DNA from: Trichostrongylus colubriformis
Taxonomy: Eukaryota; Nematoda; Chromadorea; Rhabditida; Trichostrongylidae
Assembly: GCA_963978905.1 (NCBI GenBank)
Contig: OZ022261.1
Span: 9,983,992-10,047,991 of the forward strand
Length of the DNA stretch: 64,000 nt
Direction of reading: 5' to 3'
The notes under the pieces were generated by a model, which did no database searches, was not told the DNA's origin, and was given only the letters and a program-made list of their open reading frames with translations. The position numbers were made by a program, and so were the translations under genes. Position 1 is the first letter of the stretch, and each line of letters starts with the position of its first letter. Positions 58,254 to 64,000 of this stretch are shown in pieces.

Positions 58254-58796
58254 TTAGGTTGTTCGGAAAGAAATGCGCGTTTTTTTGTCCATCTATTTCT
58301 CTTCTACTACAGAAGATTTTGTAAAACAGTTTTGTCTGTTAGAAAGAGAATTTTATTGCGCATCTTTTGAAATACTTTTATCTATATCTACTTGTTTTTT
58401 TTTCGAAGAAAAAATTCAAAAAAGAATTTCAATTTTTTTTCAAAATTTTGAAAAAAAAAATTTCAAAAAAATGCAAGATTCAATGCAATGAGCGGTAAAT
58501 ATTTGTCGCCATGCGTATAATGTTTGCAGAAAGATTTGGCTGTATAAAGTGTCGGGCAAAGTTCCAGCGTTTAAAAAACGGTAATGAAAGCTTGGATGAC
58601 GAAGAACATGGAAGTCGGCCTCAAGTCGTTGAAACTTTTTTTTCTTGGAAAAAAACCAAGTAGACATAGACAAAGATATATGAAAAGATGCACAATAAAA
58701 ATCTCTTTCTAATAGATTGAACTGTTTTGAAGAATCTTTTATAGTAGGAGAGAAAAATGGACAAATTCAACGCGCATTTCTTTCCGAACAACCTAA
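58254..58796 (+). mobile_element. fold-back mariner derivative (543 bp)
   Basis: TTAGGTTGTTCGGAAAGAAA at each end (inverted on the right), with TA at 58252-58253 and 58797-58798. The arms pair for about 165 bp. Only the loop has coding traces: KFQRLKNGNESLDD and EEHGSRPQVVE (58557-58635), the end of a mariner DNA-binding domain with its 'GRP' motif. The rest of the gene is lost. Confidence 0.88.
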
Positions 58797-60695
58797 TATA
58801 TGCGAAGCGGTCGGTCTCACACATAATTATGCCGCCTCTGGGTAATCCTTGGAAATCGCTACGATTGTTCATGAAAAGCGGAAATTGGAGATTGTGAGTG
58901 GTCATGTGCCTCAACTGAAATAGAATGCATTAAATGCCTAGAGATTCCGCAACCGGATATCTGAGGAGGCTTCGTACATGTTTGATGGAAACAAAGAATT
59001 GTTCGAGGTGAAAGCCACTTCTAAAACCGGCACTGCAGATAATCGGAACTTTGATCACCATTACGCTGGAAGGCCTTCGAAGAAAACCGTCGTCTATAGA
59101 GAGTGATAAACGATTAATCTTGAGGAAGCACCAACGTAATGAATGCTAAGCGGTCATTGAAACTTTAGGAGAAAATCGTCACTGAACTCGGTAGACTCTT
59201 CGGTTAAGGTGGGCGGAAGAAGCAGGGAACTTATGTACGTGCAGATTCGCACAAGAATCTGAGCACTCCCTACAAAGTACCGAAAATTAAAAAAAATAAT
59301 GAATGCATGAACGGTATACTTTGCTAGGTATATTCTGTAACGAGCATATTACTTGGAGACACTTCAACAGAAAATTCCAACGAATTCTCTATTTTAGTCA
59401 TGCCCAGTTTCCTAATTGTCATCACACACCGAACGATTAGGTGAAGACTTGACCAAGTTTCATTTGTAATTGCAAAACAAATTCTCTCTATGGCCTGTAG
59501 TAAATGTTAGAAGAGCGAGATAAGAGATTAGGGGCTCTGGTTTGCGTTATGAAAGGCAGTAGGTACAACAGTCCGGTCATTCGGTGTAGATGGAATAGGG
59601 ATGCTCAGCAAGCCGGGACAATGAAAAGAACTTGCAGAAAGTTCTATAAATGAGGCCCTAATCCTGAATTAGGCAGTGGACGTATTTCCCGGCGTGCCGC
59701 TTCTCTGACGTATTGATCGAGGCTAGTTGTACTTGACATTATACGCAGCATACAATACGCTCGCTCGGTATGCAGGGACGCATCAGCTTGCCCTGCGTAG
59801 GGCTTGCTAGACGGCTAGAGAGCCCGTCGGCCCAAACCGCGTTGCCTACCGTTCCCCCTGAACCCTCTGCGTTGATTTATATAATAGTATGCATGTTTGT
59901 GCACTTGAAGAACCAGATTATTGCACTCATCATCTTGGTATAGGTACTGTGATTGCAGAATGACCTTTCGGTTGTGTCCCTGCCGAGGTGATTTTGAGTC
60001 TATCTACCGCAACGATAGAGATGGATGTTGGCTTGCTTCAGCTGGATCTGCTCCATAGAATTCAGTGTCTCACATGACAACGCACCCCCTTGGTTTGGCA
60101 AATTCTCTTGTGAATTACTATATGCCTTTTCACATACCTTTTCATACCTTTTCACAGCGACAGTTTCCCTAACTTGAAAATTTCTACTTTAATCCGGAAT
60201 AAGTATCTGGAACTAGCATCCCTGGAATGAAAGATTAAAATCTTTGATGCCTGGTATGTATAAACACTTGTACCGGATCAATGACCTCGGCTATTTCGAA
60301 TTCTTTAAAATGGCGCATATAAGCGTTCCTTCACCAGGCTCAGAACTAATAAAAGGGCAAGAAATTTCATGATAAGGGCGGCTACTTCACATTGCGAACT
60401 AAGCAAGAGCGCAGACACTCTTAGTCCACTGTATCAAGCGAAGTCGGCAAAAGTGTTGAGTGAATATACTAGTTACTTGAGGTTTACTAGTTCACGTAGC
60501 TCTTGTTACAATATACTTGCATATTCTCTCCTATTGTATACTTAGATTTATTTTTTAATGTTGTTGCTTGATGTCTTCATTGTGCTCAGTTTGACAAATG
60601 ATTTTTCTACGTTTGCCTCAGCAACGTAATAAGAAGCATAGACATAAATGATCTGCAGCGGCCACCATTTGTCAATACCACCTCACCCGCCCGAA
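58797..60695. other. unassigned DNA
   Basis: No gene or element recognised. ATACCTTTTC is repeated near 60137-60157. Confidence 0.5.
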
Positions 60696-60867
60696 GCCGC
60701 GTTCATACTTTGCGGTGCCGACGGCAGGGCGTGGCTGCGTCTCTCTGCGTCTCTGCCTATGTCACTCTGCTTCATTATCTAAGTCGTCCCTGCACTTCCC
60801 CAGTGCCACTCTGCCCCACTGCCTGTGAACGCAACCACGCCCTGTCAACGGTGAGTATGAACGCGGT
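60696..60867 (+). mobile_element. GCCGCGTTCATAC MITE, copy 2 (172 bp)
   Basis: The ends GCCGCGTTCATACTTTG and GTATGAACGCGGT are inverted. GGCAGGGCGTGGCTGCGTC at the left pairs with AACGCAACCACGCCCTG at the right. Non-coding, although one frame is open through it. Confidence 0.82.
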
Positions 60868-63460
60868 CTATGCAAACTGTATTTCCATTCCGTGCAAAAA
60901 AAAATCCCTCGAAAGCGGAGCACACGATAGAACTTCAGTGATGCGCACAATGTGTGAACTTTACCTATTGCTTCAAAAGAATGCGGGCAGCGCCGAAAGA
61001 CCACCCATACTCATCGATTGGAAAGGATGCGTAGAGAACGATTCATAGTGGTAAGCGCTTAGAAAAGAGTCGTCATACAGTCGAAAAGAACCACATCTGT
61101 GAGATTAAACGCGTAAAGATTCAAATTTCCCACGTGACCTTACTCCGCATGATTTATGCGGGCTTCCTGCAACACTGAAGGAAAAACGAAAACAAGAAGA
61201 AATTAATGCACGCGTGAGTGTGTATGTAGCACAACAAAAATTGACATTTTCAAACGGTTCCGCTACAGTCAGGTTCTAGTTAACCAACACAGGCTACTAT
61301 ATGAAAATGATAGCGATTTGCTAAGTGGAGGCGGCCAATTAATCAGCTTCTGAATAGAGTCACAGTTTGTGAAAGCCCTTTCACAATTATAGTTCTCCGG
61401 CAACACGTGATTCAAAGAGGCATAGTGTCTTGACTAGCACCTAGCATCCATTTAGGATATGGTCGCATCTTGCGAAATAAGGATTGCGACCGCATGTATC
61501 GTCGTGTGAACTCTCACATAGCGTGCTATTTTCCCACAGCAACACACAGCCAATGAACGGCAACGGGCTAGCGCTGCGAAGGGAAATAGTTTGCTCAAAT
61601 GAGAGCGTGCACGACGACACATGCGATTGCAGCATCGTACAAAGTGTACGTTCGGTTTAGGGTATGTGTAACCCAGCTGGTCGCACGTAATCAACGCTCA
61701 TCAACCAGATTCATTCGCATCTATCCGTTCATCACTGAAATTTGGCTAATGACTTCTTTTACTGTAAATCATGTGGGAGAAGGTTACGTGTCCCGTAAGC
61801 TCACACACCGCAGTGCAAATGCTCACAAGAAGTAAGTCTATGCGGTGAATTCACATCGACTACAGCACATGACAAGAAACACCGAAACATTGCACACTTC
61901 AGTAGCACAACTTTTTATACATTCGAAACTTGGACTCGAGAATTCCAAAAGCATTCTAAAGACTAGCCCGCCATCAGACTTGACGATTTTGCAGGTTCGC
62001 AATTTTTGGCATGCGATTTTGGGGTGTTGAATTCTGCCGTGGTTCGTCTTCGCGCTTGTAGTCATGATACCACTAAATAGCAAAATCGAAGAACTGCAAT
62101 ATCACGGGATCACAAAACCGCAAAATCGTGGTCTGACAGAGGGTGGACAATGGCTAAGAAAGGTACTAAAATGACCCAAGTATTAGATGCCAGTGATAAA
62201 CCGTGGAGGCTTTAATTATGTTCTAGTTAACGGCATTAGTCGTATGGGCTGTATACTACATGGATCATCGCAGTTTATTGTTTTGGATGGCCCAGTGATA
62301 TCAAGAAAAAGGAGGGCATGGTTGGCCCATACAGCCGATAAGTGGAGCGGTAAATGTGGGTGGAGCGGTAAATGTGGGGTTCAGTCGCAACATTCTAGGT
62401 ACAGTGCGTTTACTTTGGAGAGAATGTCGCAAAGAATCGTGCGATGTGCGACGCGGAGCATGCGAGCCAGGGACGGTGTACGTATTTAGGTCCTAAGACG
62501 ATTACCTTGTCCTACGCCTGAAATGAAAAGTCAAATACGGCGCTCCTATCAAGCACGCATCCCGCTGCACGCTGCGTTGCGGAAGCCTGTACGAAGGGCA
62601 CTTATTCCTCGGGGTACCGTACCATTCCACTTTCAGCTATGACAGCGCATTCCAGAAGGACGGCTAGATTGTATCAAGTGAAGTACGGGTACTGGCAACG
62701 AAATAGCGATGCGTAAGGGGCTCTGGAGGGTGTGACTTCTCTGAAGTAGCTAAGTTGCTACTGTAATGTATCGATTTGAGAGTCATCCTCCAAATTCAAT
62801 TTACTTTTTGGGAACGGTAATAGATGCAGCACATTGTGGATGTTTACGAAAACCTCGTGGTAAATCGCATTTCATATGAGGGGAAAACATGATATTCCCA
62901 ACGACGCCGTATATGTAGAGTACAACCCACAACTGCAAAACGAAACTCATCAGTTGAATTGAACAGTTCATGAACTTCTGTTGTCCAGAAAAATCTTGTT
63001 AAAAAGATTCTGGCTAAGCCAAGTAGCTGTACGTCTAAACAGGTGCAGTTGGATGTTTTTACAGCAAGATAGAGATGCTTAACAAGGATGGAGGGCTGTG
63101 TGCATTGACGACAAAATCGCAAATCAAAATTCCCATGAGAATACGGCGGGCGGTCCCGAATGAAGATTCCGACGAGTAAGCAGCAATGTAGGGAATGTTG
63201 ACAAAGGGTCTCATTTATAGCCACAAGGCAAGTAGGACTATTATTTCTTATCAAACACAAATGATGAAGAATCTATGTAGGTAAACAATGGCTTTACAAT
63301 TTTCATAAATACAATCCGTGCAGTGGAAAGGATTTCGGTGGCAAGCCATACTATTGCGGCTAATAGCATAAATTATTGAAATATTTTTTCTGAAGAAATG
63401 ATACCTGAGATACAGGAAAAGTAGAGGAGGAGCGGAAACAAATTTATAAGAACTCATCAA
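60868..63460. other. unassigned DNA with one weak fold-back and a tandem repeat
   Basis: At 61480-61632 GCATGTATCGTCGTGTGAAC has an imperfect inverse (CACGACGACACATGCGATTGC, part). At 62343-62378 TGGAGCGGTAAATGTGGG is repeated twice exactly. A 138-codon minus frame at 62844-63260 has no recognisable domain. Confidence 0.45.
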
Positions 63461-63706
63461 ATGCCAGACGGCGCTATCAAGCAAGACGGCTACCCTCATA
63501 ATCTCACATCACATTTTCCCAACCTTCCGCTCTACCCTCCTCTTGAACCTCCCCGCTGGCAGCCACCTAATCTGCCTTTCCAACCGGATACGACTGCATC
63601 TATTTACATACATAACTTGCACCATCGCCCAATTTCGGCCATACCCCTACTACATACGAGAGCGATGGAGATTCCTGGAAGGAAGGGGCTGAATTGGCCT
63701 TGTTGA
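63461..63706 (+). CDS. possible proline-rich exon, unknown (weak)
   Basis: This is an 81-codon frame with LPLYPPLEPPRWQPPNLPFQ and SIYIHNLHHRPISAIPLLHT, followed by a stop. Composition changes sharply here (C-rich) compared with neighbours. The other two frames are also open for 40-50 codons, so the frame is not certain. GTAAGAG at 63759 would be a good splice donor, but is in a different frame from this ORF. I do not recognise the protein; it may be an exon of a gene extending to the right. Confidence 0.25.
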   Translation: MPDGAIKQDGYPHNLTSHFPNLPLYPPLEPPRWQPPNLPFQPDTTASIYIHNLHHRPISAIPLLHTRAMEIPGRKGLNWPC

Positions 63707-64000
63707 GGCTGTGCAGCTCCTCACAGTCAGGCCTTCGGAATCTGATATACGCGTATCCGCGGTAAGAGATCTATTTTAATTTAACTTGTATTTTTGCATC
63801 GATTAAGTTTTTCAGTTGTCACTACCCGGCGGGACTTTTTGCTGTTCGAAGAGCGGAAAAAAAGTGTGAAACGCGCATTTTGATTGTGGAGCGACTGAAG
63901 GTTGTGGCTAGTGATTGTGCAAAGCTCTTTTTGCGATAATCACCCTGAACAATAGAAGGTCACACATGTACAAGTAAAGGGCAAAATTCCAAGAACACCT
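63707..64000. other. unassigned DNA at window end
   Basis: A GTAAGAG donor-like site at 63759 is the only point of note. Confidence 0.5.

Noticed and set aside
62844..63260. 138-codon minus-strand frame
   Set aside because: No signal peptide, domain or splice context that I can support; could be chance.
1..64000. CRISPR arrays, bacterial operons, defence systems, rRNA genes
   Set aside because: No regularly spaced direct repeats, no clustered long ORFs and no rRNA-like sequence; everything recognisable is typical of animal transposons.

Overview
This is repeat-rich animal DNA, most likely from a nematode with a large transposon load; a strongylid parasite such as a hookworm is my best guess. 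There are no operons, Shine-Dalgarno sites or long intact ORFs. The recognisable protein remnants are mariner, Tc1, BEL/Pao and Penelope-like element (PLE) proteins. I see no host gene I can name. A few open segments are listed as weak exon candidates. The organism call is inference.

Layout. 1-9.8 kb is mostly unassigned, with a 199-bp fold-back (3504-3702) and one copy of a dispersed repeat (6850-7115). A Tc1-type element with doubled terminal repeats and a decayed transposase lies at 9805-11378. Two tandem copies of a ~400-bp repeat (family B) follow at 11636-12950, the first split by a fold-back with an exact 9-bp target duplication. A palindromic element relic lies at 13637-14069, a full-length but broken mariner at 14412-15679, and a mariner deletion derivative at 16945-17486. 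At 20745-21331 one fold-back sits inside another. At 22615-24396 three elements are stacked: a mariner remnant, a 432-bp palindrome inside its transposase, and a mariner-derived palindrome at its boundary. A second full-length mariner (25040-28054) is split by a 1736-bp hAT-like element with an exact 8-bp duplication. Next come a palindromic mariner derivative inserted in another repeat (28142-28806), the second near-identical palindrome (30676-31108), nested fold-backs (32284-32956), a repeat with a 123-bp internal duplication (35317-35894) and a 450-bp fold-back (37753-38202). The PLE endonuclease end lies at 40720-41355, a 988-bp fold-back at 41934-42921, a BEL/Pao relic at 45842-47300, a fold-back with a G20 tract at 48926-49154, further family B copies at 49310-49770 and 55524-55920, and small fold-backs near 57 and 60.7 kb. 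A mariner-derived fold-back lies at 58254-58796.

The elements do not form a pathway; their order is a record of successive insertions. Two points stand out. Several unrelated TA-, TTAA- and 9-bp-target elements have become long inverted repeats, which would give hairpin transcripts if transcribed. Two independent mariner copies share glutamate, not aspartate, at the third catalytic position.
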